NCBI RefSeq assembly: GCF_023101765.2
Contig: NC_064225.1
Coordinates: 8,234,001-8,298,000 of the forward strand
Origin: Spodoptera frugiperda
Taxonomy: Eukaryota; Arthropoda; Insecta; Lepidoptera; Noctuidae
DNA: 64,000 nucleotides
Direction: 5' to 3'
Below, in pieces: positions 30,114 through 40,197 of this stretch. Position 1 is the first letter of the stretch. Each line of letters opens with the position of its first letter. A program made the translations under genes and the position numbers. The notes beneath the pieces are model-generated. The model saw nothing but the letters and a program-made list of their open reading frames with translations. It was not told the origin of the DNA and did no database searches.

Positions 30114-33100
30114 TTAATCAGCATACTTCTTCCTGTTGGACTGGGCCTGCTCATGGACATCCCTGGCATCTAGAAGCGCTGTCGACAACCTACGAAGGTA
30201 AGGCGTAATACTCGGTACGAAATTATCGTTATCCACGATGGCTTTCATATCAGCCACGACGTCAGATGGTGCGCGCAGCTCCCTTCCGAAGGTAAGAAAA
30301 GCCGGTGAAAACCCCGTACTCGCTGTCACGGCTGAATTCATCGCAAACCTTATAGCTGCGAGATGGCGATCCCAAGAGGCGTGGTCCTTCCCCACCAGAA
30401 TTGCCAACTGGGGTTTGAGGTCCCGGTTCTTGCGTTCAACGGGGTTGCTTTCCGGGTGGTACAACGGCGTCAAAGACTGTTTGATACCCATCACGTGACA
30501 TGCCTGTTGCATCACCTCAGCTACGAACTGAACTCCGTTGTCGCTGACCATCCTACGCGGGACTCCAAACCTCAAGAAGACTTCGCCGATTAAAATCTCA
30601 GCGCACTCTACGCTGGTGGCGGTCTCCAACGCAAATAACTCAACCCAGTGAGTACACACGTCCTCTATAATAAGAATCCAACGGTTACCTTTAGCCGTCT
30701 TCGGCAAAGGTCCAAACAAATCTACTGACACGACCTCGAACCGGCGAGTCGCAGCAGGCGTCTGCAGTAGTCCTGCAGGCTTCTTGTTGTCTGCTTTATA
30801 ACGCTGACAAGCAGCACAACGTCTAATATAGTCAGCAACGAAGGTCCTCATACCTACCCAAAAGTAGCGAGCTCTGATGCGCTGCAGGGTCCTCTCAACA
30901 CCGAAATGACCTGCGGTGGGAGCGTCATGGAAGTCAGCAAGGATGCCCTCTCTTTCATGACTCGGTACCACGAGACAGGCGGAGTCAGCGTCGTCAGCCT
31001 CGGGTGCACACCGATACAACACTCCATCAGACATCAGATAACCTCGTTCTGACCAGCCCCTCCCCCTAGACGGATCGGAGTCCTCCAGATCCTCTACGAT
31101 CGTCTTCAGCTCGGGGTCTTTGAGCTGGTTATCACGTACGTCGGCAGGTGCCCTGTGCGGTATATCTACAGTCACTAAGCATACCTCGCATCCACCTGGG
31201 TCCCTTTCACAGCAGGCGGGGCGGCTTAGTGTATCTGCAATCACGTTCACCTTACCAGGGGTGTACTGGATCTGTAAGTTATAAGCCTGAAGGGTCAATG
31301 CCCACCTTGCCAAACGGCCACTGGGGGACTTCAAACTCATCAACCAACGTAAGGGTTGATGATCGGACTTAACGATGACCTCTGACCCTTCGATGTAGCC
31401 CCTGAATTTAGTCACCGCCCAGACCACAGCTAGTGCCTCCCTTTCCGTGGTGGTATAGTTGCGCTCAGCTGGTAACAGCAACCGACTGGCGTACTCCACA
31501 GGCCTCTCGTCAGGGCCCTCCCCCTGCATCAGAACTGCTCCGAGACAGTAACCACTACTGTCGGTATTAAGTGAGAAGGGCTTACTTTCGTCGGCTTGAC
31601 GGAGTATGGGAGCGGTGACCAGGAGTCTCTTGATGTGCTCGAACGCAGCCTGCTGCTCCTCATGCCACCTCCACGAGCTATTCTTCTTGAGAAGGTCAGT
31701 TAAAGGCTTCGCGACAGCGGCGTAATTCGGCACAAATCGCCGGAACCAGCTTGACGTAGCTAAGAAACCTTTAAGCTGCCTCTCGTTCTTCGGGGCAGGC
31801 ATGTCAGCTATGGCTGAGGTCTTCTCCGGGTCTACCTGCAAACCACCGGGTACAATAATGTGCCCCAGGAACCGCACCGAATCACAGGCAAAACAACTTT
31901 TCTTGCGGTTAACACGCAGATTAAATTTATCCAGCCTATCGAAGACTGCCTCCAGATCCTCGAGGTGTTCTTCAAATGTGGGCGACAGAACAATCAGGTC
32001 ATCTAGGTAGCCTAGGATACTTACCGATCTACCACCACCCCGGGGGTCTGAGGATGTCACAGCGCCGTCACTGGTCTCGAGTGTCCGCGCTGGTACAACC
32101 AGGTTCGACCGGAACCGGTCGATCAGTCTCTGGAACGTGGCGCCGGAGTTGCGCAATCCCATGGGCATTCTCTTAAACCTGTAGGTGCCAGAGGGCGTAA
32201 TAAACGCGGTCTTGTCGCGGTCCTCTTCTGCGACACTTACCTGGAAATAGCCAGAATGAAGGTCGAGCGTTGACATGTAGGCGGTGGTCTTCGCGGCATG
32301 AAGAACGTCTTCTATGCGCGGCAGTGGGTACCGGTCAGGCTCCGTCACAGCATTGAGCTTGCGGTAATCCACACATAACCGGACGCCACCGTCTTTCTTC
32401 TTCACCAACACTACGTTCGCGGCCCACGGCGACTCACACTCCTCTATAACGTCTGCTCGCAGCAGCTTCTCGAGCTCACCGTCCAGCAGCTGCTTCTTAC
32501 CTGCCGACATCCGGTAGGGTGGTGAGGCGGTAGGCTCCTGCCTCTCGCCTACTCGAATGTGGTGAGTAGCGTAAGATGTAGCTGGTCCCTCGGTGGCGAA
32601 GCGCGCAGCCTTAGAAATTATAAGCTGGTTGAGCTGCGTCCTCTGAGCAGGTGACAGCTTAGATCCTTCGTTTTCTCTCAGTGCCAGGCCGGTGGTGTTA
32701 ACCTGCATCAGCTCTGCGTCACTGGTGGACATAAGACTGTAAGAGCGCACAAAGGGTACCTTCACCTTTGTCGAATCTGAAAAATACCAACAACCACGTT
32801 GAAGGTCAAGCAAAATACCAGATTTCGTAATAAAATCTTGTCCGAGAAGCGTCCTATTCTCCGCCCCTGGTATAACAATAAATGTTGTAGGTACAATACG
32901 TCCCCGTACTACAACATTCGTATCGCACAACAACACGTCACGTGTATGTTGGGTCCCGTCGGCCAACCCTATCGTGCGGCGGGCCGATGTAAAACTAGTC
33001 CCGTTCTTTAACAAAATAGCATACAAACCGGGGCTAGCTAAGCTTTCGGTAGCGCCGGTATCAAGCACAGCGACACCTAATAACGAAGCCACTTCAATAT

Positions 33101-34274
33101 TTATCGTCGGCTGCGACGTGGAGGAATCGTGTGTATAAGCACTTTGGAAACTTACCTTCCCGTCGGCGGCCGCGGCTGGTGCATCTTCCTTGCACTTGCC
33201 TTTACAAGTGGGACATTTCGACCGAATAACGCCTTCACGACCGCAACCATAACAAGCTAACTCATTACCTTTCGACTTACACTCGTCCGTCGTGTGTCCG
33301 AAACGTTTGCAGCGTGCACAGCGTGGTCTAACACGTTTAGAAGTCGCGCTACTACTATCTATGTTCGAACTAGAGTCGGACGTAGTCGTTTGAGGGTTAA
33401 CATTTTTCACCGCAGCCGTTTGCGGGTTAATATTTTTACCGGTCGCATTTGAAGGGTTATCTTTATCACGTAAATTCGTGTTCGCGGTATTATTGTTGTG
33501 AGACGATGTACTAGATTGGTTCGCTTCGCCCAGCATCTCCTCTACGTACCTAGCTCTCTCAAGTAGACAGTCGACACTACTTACGCTATCACGCGGAACA
33601 CGTTTGCGGATTCTACGGTGTAACAGGCCATACACTATATCGAGTTGCATTTGTTGTGGTAAAGGATATGGTAACCGCGAAATGTTAGCACGCACACGCG
33701 AAATATATACGTCGGCACTTTCACTTTGTTGTTCTGTCGCGAATATGTCGCGTAAGACCCTGTGGGCTGGGCGCGCCGCGCCGTACATGAAGCGCAGCCG
33801 GCGTAACGCGTCGTCCCAGCTCTCCACCGTAGGTCGCACTCCTCGCCACCACACGGCGGCGTCTCCGGTCAGCAGCATCGGCAGTCCTCGTAACGCGTGG
33901 TCATCCGAGACGCCTGCGCACTCCTTGTAGACGAGCACGCTCTCGATGAACGCTTCCACGACGTCGGCGTTGCAGGCGGCTCCATCGAACCGAGCCGTGC
34001 ACCGGGTAAAATTGCTCTGCGCAGTGTGCACCGCGTGCACTCCTGCAGCAGGAGGTTGAGTCGACCCCCTCATCACGCTGGCCAGGATCCTAGATAGCTG
34101 GTCTTCTGACATTGTGATCATATTCGTATCGCGTCGGTCCGTTGTGGTAGGTGACGCCGCCGCCATGTTGTTGTCCGCGGCGGTTCCCGCCACTCGCGTA
34201 TCCGTGAACTCTTCGTCACTATCACTACTGCGGTTCTCGATAGCCGTCTGTCCGCGTGTTTTCGGCATCTTCAC
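30114..34274 (-). CDS. Gypsy gag-pol polyprotein (1386 aa)
   Basis: One continuous frame. Residues 85-250 form a retrotransposon gag domain (GDAAVWWRGVRP). A zinc knuckle at 319-332 (CARCKRFGHTTDEC) is followed by a second at 341-354 that lacks its histidine (V349). The aspartic protease has LDTGATES (D405). In the reverse transcriptase, LCVDYRKLN is near 633, LDLHSGYFQV has D671 and YLDD is at 756-759, with about 20 extra residues before it. RNase H has NTDSSG (D905), TTEREALAVVW and SDHQPLRWL. The integrase has H1116/H1123/C1153/C1156 zinc ligands and the catalytic triad D1185 (VDLFGP), D1245 (SDNG) and E1279 (NPVERKNR). All catalytic residues are present. Gag and pol are fused in one frame with no shift site. 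The product makes virus-like particles, copies the element and inserts it. The C-terminal integrase module is lost to a stop. Confidence 0.97.
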   Translation of the reverse strand: MKMPKTRGQTAIENRSSDSDEEFTDTRVAGTAADNNMAAASPTTTDRRDTNMITMSEDQLSRILASVMRGSTQPPAAGVHAVHTAQSNFTRCTARFDGAACNADVVEAFIESVLVYKECAGVSDDHALRGLPMLLTGDAAVWWRGVRPTVESWDDALRRLRFMYGAARPAHRVLRDIFATEQQSESADVYISRVRANISRLPYPLPQQMQLDIVYGLLHRRIRKRVPRDSVSSVDCLLERARYVEEMLGEANQSSTSSHNNNTANTNLRDKDNPSNATGKNINPQTAAVKNVNPQTTTSDSSSNIDSSSATSKRVRPRCARCKRFGHTTDECKSKGNELACYGCGREGVIRSKCPTCKGKCKEDAPAAAADGKVSFQSAYTHDSSTSQPTINIEVASLLGVAVLDTGATESLASPGLYAILLKNGTSFTSARRTIGLADGTQHTRDVLLCDTNVVVRGRIVPTTFIVIPGAENRTLLGQDFITKSGILLDLQRGCWYFSDSTKVKVPFVRSYSLMSTSDAELMQVNTTGLALRENEGSKLSPAQRTQLNQLIISKAARFATEGPATSYATHHIRVGERQEPTASPPYRMSAGKKQLLDGELEKLLRADVIEECESPWAANVVLVKKKDGGVRLCVDYRKLNAVTEPDRYPLPRIEDVLHAAKTTAYMSTLDLHSGYFQVSVAEEDRDKTAFITPSGTYRFKRMPMGLRNSGATFQRLIDRFRSNLVVPARTLETSDGAVTSSDPRGGGRSVSILGYLDDLIVLSPTFEEHLEDLEAVFDRLDKFNLRVNRKKSCFACDSVRFLGHIIVPGGLQVDPEKTSAIADMPAPKNERQLKGFLATSSWFRRFVPNYAAVAKPLTDLLKKNSSWRWHEEQQAAFEHIKRLLVTAPILRQADESKPFSLNTDSSGYCLGAVLMQGEGPDERPVEYASRLLLPAERNYTTTEREALAVVWAVTKFRGYIEGSEVIVKSDHQPLRWLMSLKSPSGRLARWALTLQAYNLQIQYTPGKVNVIADTLSRPACCERDPGGCEVCLVTVDIPHRAPADVRDNQLKDPELKTIVEDLEDSDPSRGRGWSERGYLMSDGVLYRCAPEADDADSACLVVPSHEREGILADFHDAPTAGHFGVERTLQRIRARYFWVGMRTFVADYIRRCAACQRYKADNKKPAGLLQTPAATRRFEVVSVDLFGPLPKTAKGNRWILIIEDVCTHWVELFALETATSVECAEILIGEVFLRFGVPRRMVSDNGVQFVAEVMQQACHVMGIKQSLTPLYHPESNPVERKNRDLKPQLAILVGKDHASWDRHLAAIRFAMNSAVTASTGFSPAFLTFGRELRAPSDVVADMKAIVDNDNFVPSITPYLRRLSTALLDARDVHEQAQSNRKKYAD

Positions 34275-34382
34275 GAGACACGACGGTTACAGCCTCGGCA
34301 CAGTAGGTACACAACCGAGCGTGGAATACGTTCGCACTCACGTAGGTACTTCGAGCACGAGCCACGAGTTGGGCGCAATTTT
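34275..34382 (-). promoter_or_regulatory. Gypsy leader with probable primer-binding site
   Basis: Short untranslated leader between 5' LTR and gag. Immediately inside the LTR the minus strand reads AAAATTGCGCCCAACTCGTGG. GCGCCCAAC resembles tRNA-primer complements of the TGGCGCCCAAC type, but without an exact TGG start, so the primer identity is tentative. Confidence 0.5.
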
Positions 34383-34686
34383 TGTAATGGATGTACAAAA
34401 GTTTATTATATTATAATTACACAGTTAGTGACAATCACAATTAGGTAACACACAGACAGCAGTAATATAGTTCAAACAATAATCTAGGTACAAGGTAGGA
34501 CGCCGCGCGACGCAGTCGCGCGCGTATGTGCTTTCACTACGGGCGTGTAGGGCCGACTGGCGACGTGAGGAGCGGTGGGAACGCCGCGGCTTGCGTTAGC
34601 GCGCGAAGCGCGTAACCGACGCGTCGGATGATATTCTCGTTATAACACAGCACGTAAACGACGCGACGGATGATATTCTCGCTACA
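34383..34686 (-). repeat. Gypsy 5' LTR
   Basis: 304 bp, TG...CA. Compared by eye with the 3' LTR it shows two base differences (near 34402 and 34425) and lacks the 7-bp insertion. Transcription of the element would start here and run leftwards. Confidence 0.95.
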
Positions 34687-34842
34687 AAAGTTTAAAATTG
34701 CATAGCTCTCTGATGACTAACTACACTGTAAGAAAGGGCGGTAGTTTTACGGTTTTCAAACGATTAATCTTCAAAATAGGTCATGAATTTCTATCATATC
34801 GAATGTAGGTACACTATGTTTGTGTTCTAATTGAGATCAGAA

Positions 34843-35664
34843 TAAGAAAGAATAAGTAGCATATCTCCATCCTTGTCATTTTGGGTCTGTCGTCACTGAC
34901 ATGTCATTTGTTTTTGATTTAGAAAGAGAATGCTATCTGTCTATCCCTTTCATTTTGGGTCTGACGTCACTGATATGTCATTTGTTTTTGATTTAGAAAG
35001 AGAATGCTATCTGTCTATCCCTTTCATTTTGGGTCTGACGTCACTGATATGTCAATTGTTTTTGATTTAGAAAGAGAATGCTATCTGTCTATCCCTTTCA
35101 TTTTGGGTCTGACGTCACTGATATGTCATTTGTTTTTGATTTAGAAAGAGAATGCTATCTGTCTATCCCTTTCATTTTGGGTCTGACGTCACTGACATGT
35201 CATTTGTTTTTGATTTAGAAAGAGAATGCTATCTGTCTATCCCTTTCATTTTGGGTCTGACGTCACTGACATGTCATTTGTTTTTGATTTAGAAAGAGAA
35301 TGCTATCTGTCTATCCCTTTCATTTTGGGCCTGACGTCACTGATATGTCAATTGTTTTTACATTTAGAAAGAGAATGCTATATGTCTATCCTTTTCATTT
35401 CGGGTCTGACGTCACTGACATGTCATTTGTTTTTCGATTTAGAAAGAGAATGCTATATGTCTATCCCTTTCATTTTGGGTCTGACGTCACTGACATGTCA
35501 TTTGTTTTTTCATTTAGAAAGAGAATGCTATCTGTCTATCCTTGTCATTTTGGGTCTGACGTCACTGACATGTCATTTGTTTTTCCATTTAGAAAGAGAA
35601 TGCTATATGTCTATCCTTTTCATTTTCGGCATGACGTCATTGACGTGTCTTTTGTTTTATAAGC
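34843..35664. repeat. 74/75-bp tandem array with TGACGTCA in each unit
   Basis: TGACGTCA begins at 34962, 35036, 35110, 35184, 35258, 35332 (period 74), then 35407, 35482, 35557 and 35632 (period 75). A mutated unit (TGTCGTCA) is at 34888. The unit is GATTTAGAAAGAGAATGCTA, TCTGTCTATCCCTTTCATTT, TGGGTCTGACGTCACTGA, CATGTCATTTGTTTTT. It shares TTTAGAAAGAG, TCATTTTGGGTCTGACGTCA and ATGTCATTTGTTTT with the 109-bp array, which has about 35 further bases. The 75-bp units are divisible by three, which creates long meaningless ORFs. It ends about 35 bp from the LHFPL exon donor. Confidence 0.95.
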
Positions 35665-35699
35665 CGAATAGCTAGTCAAATGAAGGCATGTTTGCTTAC

Positions 35700-35798
35700 C
35701 TATATTATACTGGTCGGCGGTGGGTCCACATGTCTCCTGCACAGCGGTCTCGCCCCAACCTGCCGGGTACACTGCTACACCGGCTACCATGCTCAGCG
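35700..35798 (-). CDS. LHFPL-family protein, exon with second extracellular loop
   Basis: Minus-strand ACAATTCCAG acceptor and GTAAGC donor. 99 bp encode LSMVAGVAVYPAGWGETAVQ, ETCGPTADQYNIG, continuing into RCHIRW of the next exon. (A)G.A(V/I)YP.GW......Q.CG......Y.LG.C.I.W is the end of the third helix and the extracellular loop of LHFPL proteins, with its two cysteines (this exon and the next). It begins with a split codon, so at least one more upstream exon (helices 1-3) must exist. I did not find it to the right in this window. Confidence 0.9.
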
Positions 35799-36688
35799 CT
35801 GGAATTGTAAACACAAAATGTTAGATCAATTATTCTTGAAATGATACTCGGAGGAATATTTTTGAGGATTTAATATTATTGCTCAAATTATAGTGGCACA
35901 TCATTTCATGTTGTTAAGGTTCTTAAAAATTGGAGAGTTCAATAATACTCGGGTATCGAACTTCGCTCAGTTGGCAAACAAACGCTAAAGAAGAAAACTT
36001 TTAAAATTACCTATAACTCATGTCATTTGTGTAAAGCTACATATATGAAGAGACTGCTGGGGTACACAGACTGCTAGACTATAATAGAAAACCACATCAA
36101 AATTACGAAAAAAAATATTTTTAATTGTGAAATTGCTTTACCTATTTGTGAGCATAGCGCTTACATTGTGATAGAATCAGTTCTAAATAAGAACGTAAAA
36201 GTACACAATTATTCCGATTTTAAAGTAAGCAAGAATTATTAAAATTCCCTCAAAAAAATCCCTTATTTTCCCACGAAGAACAACATCGGTATTTACTTTG
36301 TCATCACATAAACGAGTGTGTAATTGTAACGAGAGGCGGCAAGCTGATCGAATTGAAACGGAAACCGAGCGGCAGTGGGAACTACAAGTATTGTGTTGTA
36401 TGTATTGTATTGTATTCTGTTGTACATAATATTGTATTGTATTTGTATTTAGCGCAGGTGCCGCTACTTCCCATGCTTGTAATCGGAGGTTAACGCATTG
36501 AAATTGTATCCGCTTGTTTGTAAAGAACGGTACGGTTTCAGCAAACTTATCAAGTTTACTACAAAAATAAAACATTCTTACGCCATTTCCAGTTCTACCA
36601 ATATACGTATTGCAATGTTACTGCAGGTGTGGCAAAGAAAATTAATGATTTCCTTTCCTAAACATACGAAAAAAGTCTTTATACCCAA
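35799..36688. other. LHFPL intron or 5' flank, nothing recognised
   Basis: AT-rich, with a TATTGTATTG-rich stretch at 36390-36450. No exon found. Confidence 0.35.
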
Positions 36689-36960
36689 CTAGCAAACCCG
36701 GCGAACTCTGTTTCGCCACCAATGATTCACCCTGTTTTCCTGCTTTTCCTGAATTTTCTATAAACTATTATACAAACTTCTTGCTATAAACCTCACAGAG
36801 CCCAAGACCTTTCCAACGAATGCAAAACCGTGGAAATCGGTTCGTGCGTTCTGGAGTTATAGCGTCAGGAAGGAAAACCCGACTTATTTTTATATTGTAC
36901 CCAAATTAAATAGAATTTAAAGTAAAATATTTGGCAGCCATCAATGCAACTAGACAACCG
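36689..36960 (-). mobile_element. Helitron 3' end with hairpin and CTAG
   Basis: On the minus strand it reads GGCGAAACAGAGTTCGCC (6-bp stem, 36700-36717), GGGTTTG, CTAG (36689-36692), then host T. Further in are CGAACCGATTTCCACGG and TAAGTCGGGTTTTCCTTCC, typical of lepidopteran Helitrons. The 5' TC end is not located, so the upper limit is approximate. Confidence 0.65.
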
Positions 36961-38103
36961 TCAACTCATTCATCTTTCGCATTAATAATTACGTGACGTG
37001 ACAGAAGCTAGACGTTACGGCAGTCAGAAATGATTTCGTTACGCGACATAGTTCCGTTTCGAATTATCAGCCGCAGCCAGTGATCTGAGTTTCCCTTCAT
37101 TAGGCCGACATCGCGAGAAACTAAGGCTGCGTTCACACTCGACGGACCATGACCCGGCCCGGGCCCGCGTCACCGCGTCCACACTTTCAATGCAGATTTC
37201 AATTTTTACTTTTAACTATCTCTAGTAGAAATGCGGAAAATCTGGTTGTTGTTCCATACAACTAATAGATTTAGGACTTGTTTCACAATGTGTGGATAGC
37301 CGCTATGTATCAGTTTACTTAGAATTAAGAGCGTAATCTGTATGAACTATGTGTCACATAAGTTTATCGGACACTTATATGAAAGAGGTGAAACAAGCGC
37401 TTAATACCATTAATGTTTATAATCTGTGGTTCAGAAGTAAGCTTCTAAAAGACGCGCATAACAAAATTCAGTTAGGTAATTAATTGAAGTCAACATTAAT
37501 TGTTCCAAAGCCTTCAAAAGCCTGGCATTGTATGAAAGATTCGCTTGATCCTACTTAGTTTAAAACTAGATATTGCATTGAAAACAGACGTGTGTTTGTA
37601 AATATGAAGTGACCATAAAACTAGGCCCCAATAAGGATCCAAAGCTCAAATCATTCCCATCTTGACAGTAATTAACAAACTCCCTCATATGTTTCTGTGC
37701 CACAAACCATGATAGCTTCTATTGGCTAGCCAGCCACTAGCCACTGTTTCCCACAGCGCTCCTTGAAGCGTGACGTAACATAGCTCCCGCCAACTCATTA
37801 ACACCGCAGTATAAAATAATTACACTGTGGTAATACTTACTGGGTAATTACACGGCATATGTAACGCTTTCGCAACTATTATCACATTATATGCAGGCGA
37901 TGGTAACGCGAGACTGTGTTACAAAGGTCACGGTGGTAAACACTTATTATTGGCCACAAGACAATCATTAAAGAAATATTGCCTCAAACATGTTAAGCCG
38001 ACAGTTCCGGTTGTCATATAACCATCCATTATAACAATCTCTACGGCTATTTTGATCTAAATGATCATAGTTAAGACCCATTCTTATCACACCCTGTTAT
38101 TTT
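36961..38103. other. Non-coding, nothing recognised
   Basis: Mixed AT-rich sequence. A GC-rich patch at 37130-37180 (GACCCGGCCCGGGCCCGCG) has no ORF or inverted partner that I could find. Confidence 0.3.
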
Positions 38104-38265
38104 ATAATGGGACAAGCCTGTCACACCGCTGCAACTCCTGTAAGCCAGGATTTACAGTAAATACGACCATGCAAACACCGGAACACTGAAGTGTCTCAGG
38201 GACATGAATGACTGTCTTGGATCCCGCAACGAAATAAATCAGAAGAAATTATTAAAGGAAAAGAA
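38104..38265 (+). repeat. Family C repeat
   Basis: GACAAGCCTGTCACACCGCT, GCAACTCCTGTAAGCCAGGA, CCATGCAAACACCGGAACAC, GTCTTGGATCCCGCAACG. It ends AATCAGAAGAAATTATT, like the copy at 4040. Confidence 0.65.
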
Positions 38266-38910
38266 AGAGAAAACGACAGTTTCCATTTCCCTTGGTGAAT
38301 TTAATGCATAATTAACGCATATGGTATCACCCTTAGAGAAATTCAATTCGAAAAGCCCTAACAAATTACTCCACCTTGAAGATTCGCTCAAGTCCCCAAT
38401 TTGAACTTCCTATCATATCCCCAAACAACTATGACATTTATTTATTTCATCATCCAATAATGTAACAAGAGATGACATCTGACATAACTTGCCATAATTT
38501 TCACATGGAGTCGCAAAACTGGCATCATGTAACGTGATTATCATAAACATTAGCAAATAAATGGCAACATTATAACAGGTAGCCGAAAAATCTAGGTAAA
38601 TGTTAGCCTATAGTCAGCTACATGTTAAGATATTGTACAACCAGCTATTATGTTACAAACGAATAACTTCTTTAGAGATAGAAGGCTAACAAAATAAAAG
38701 CAAAAGTGCAAAGGTGAAGCGAATGCCCCGAGCAACGTAACACAAATTGTGTAACGCATCTGTTACGACAAATTGAGAGCATTACTGAGTGCACGCAAAA
38801 TTATGAGACGGAGAAAATACTACGTGAGGAGTAGCGTAGAGGTACCAGATTAATAGTGGAGACGACATTAACAGTAGTATTTAAATTAAATAACTAAAGG
38901 TATTTTAATC
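38266..38910. other. Non-coding, nothing recognised
   Basis: No ORF or repeat that I can support. Confidence 0.3.
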
Positions 38911-39060
38911 CGGAGCTGCGGACTACTTAGCGGGTTTATCGGGGCTCCGGCTCGAAAAGCAGGAGTAGGAACGGGGTGGTTTTTTAGTCAGTAAGAGTCT
39001 GACACTCCCTTTCGCCTCGGCAAAGGCGAGAGAAGACATTGGTCGATATTGACCCCTTAA
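38911..39060 (+). repeat. Family S repeat
   Basis: Begins TCCGGAGCTGCGGACTACTT and ends TTGACCCCTTAAAG. The order is complete and the poly-A has decayed. Confidence 0.78.
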
Positions 39061-39508
39061 AGGTACGAAGAAGAAAGATTCAGAGACGAATTATGATCAG
39101 TCAGAGATGCATAAGCAGACCGTATTGGAGTAGGGGATGGGATAAGATTACAATGAGGCCATTTTAGATTGCTCCATGCTAAGTCGCTTTACAGAAACAA
39201 CTTAACCTGATGAACGAAATCAAGTATACTACACTACAGCGCATATCCGATATACTGTTAAACAAATCATAACCAGAATCTGCTGAGTAACCAAATGACA
39301 GGTGTAGCTTCATGAATCAACGAATCGTTGAGTGAATCTCAGCCACTTATTGAAATGCTGCTCGTTATATATTTATCATTAGTCATCGCACTCATCTTAT
39401 TATTTCTTCATATTTGTTTTTATATGCATTACACCTACGTACATATATTTATTGAAAGTGGTATTTAGTTGTTGATTTGAGGTTTTTAGCTACATCATCC
39501 GAATTTAT

Positions 39509-39751
39509 CTTACAGAAAACCGACGTGGAACAACGCTTGCGTCGTGTTTCATTGCGTGAGTATGGTTACTGCAGGCCCAATTACCCCCACCCAATCTAAG
39601 TAATCCCCGATTCCCCAACAGCCCTTAGATTTCTAACCCCAAAAATCAGGCAATGCATTTGTGACGCCTCGGGTGTTGATGGGCGGCGGCAATTGTTTAC
39701 CATCAGGTAATCCATCTGCTCGTTTACCGACTTATACCATAAAAAATAATT
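39509..39751 (+). repeat. Family B repeat, 5'-truncated
   Basis: Starts within the family at CAGAAAACCGACGTGGAACA and ends CATCTGCTCGTTTACCGACT, TATACCATAAAAAA. Confidence 0.72.
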
Positions 39752-40077
39752 CATCTACAAAGTGTGAGATGAAACGACAATTAATTTAAAAGTATCTAAC
39801 TAAAAGCAGCTACATTATGGCTGCAGTAGCTGTGTATGGCGATTTCTTATAATGAATGTAAATATCGCGATATATAATGAATGTAAATGACATAACAGGT
39901 CAGTCTATTCACGGCTCTGATTGCAAAACTGAGGAAACTGAGATATATGGACATAATTACCTGCATACCTATATACCTACTTAAGTTTAGCACTTAGGAC
40001 ACAAGTGTGACTTTTTTAGTCACAGATTTCTAATATAAGTGTTTTAACTGGCATGGTCACTAACACTAACATTAGAA

Positions 40078-40197
40078 CTTGAGACGGGATATTTACCATG
40101 TTGATTTATGTCTATGAGTTTCCGATATTTTGGCACTGTTGCAAGAGCCATGATCACGGATGATCAGTTCATGTTCATTAAGTTCTAATGTTACAGA
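40078..40197. repeat. Short repeat related to the 23399 hairpin
   Basis: It opens with ACTTGAGACGGGATATTTAC and CATGTTGATT, includes GAGTTTCCGATATTTTGGCA, and closes with ATTAAGTTCTAATG. The ends ACATTAGAACTT / AAGTTCTAATGT form short inverted termini, so this is likely the parental MITE-like unit from which the 23399-23509 hairpin derives. Confidence 0.6.

Larger units (their letters stand above)
29475..34686 (-). mobile_element. Ty3/Gypsy LTR retrotransposon, nearly complete
   Basis: 5.2 kb on the minus strand, bounded by LTRs at 29475-29785 and 34383-34686 with TG...CA ends. It is flanked by a 4-bp duplication, AAAG (29471-29474 and 34687-34690). A gag-pol ORF of 1386 codons (30114-34274) is followed after one in-frame stop by the integrase C-terminus (29796-30113). 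No env-like ORF is present. The two LTRs differ by two substitutions and one 7-bp insertion as far as I can see, so the insertion is young. It sits in an LHFPL intron, in the same orientation as the gene. Confidence 0.97.

Noticed and set aside
35226..35675. ORFs of 149 and 120 codons on the + strand
   Set aside because: They translate the 75-bp tandem repeat, whose length is divisible by three. The peptide is a repeat of the same 25 residues in two frames.
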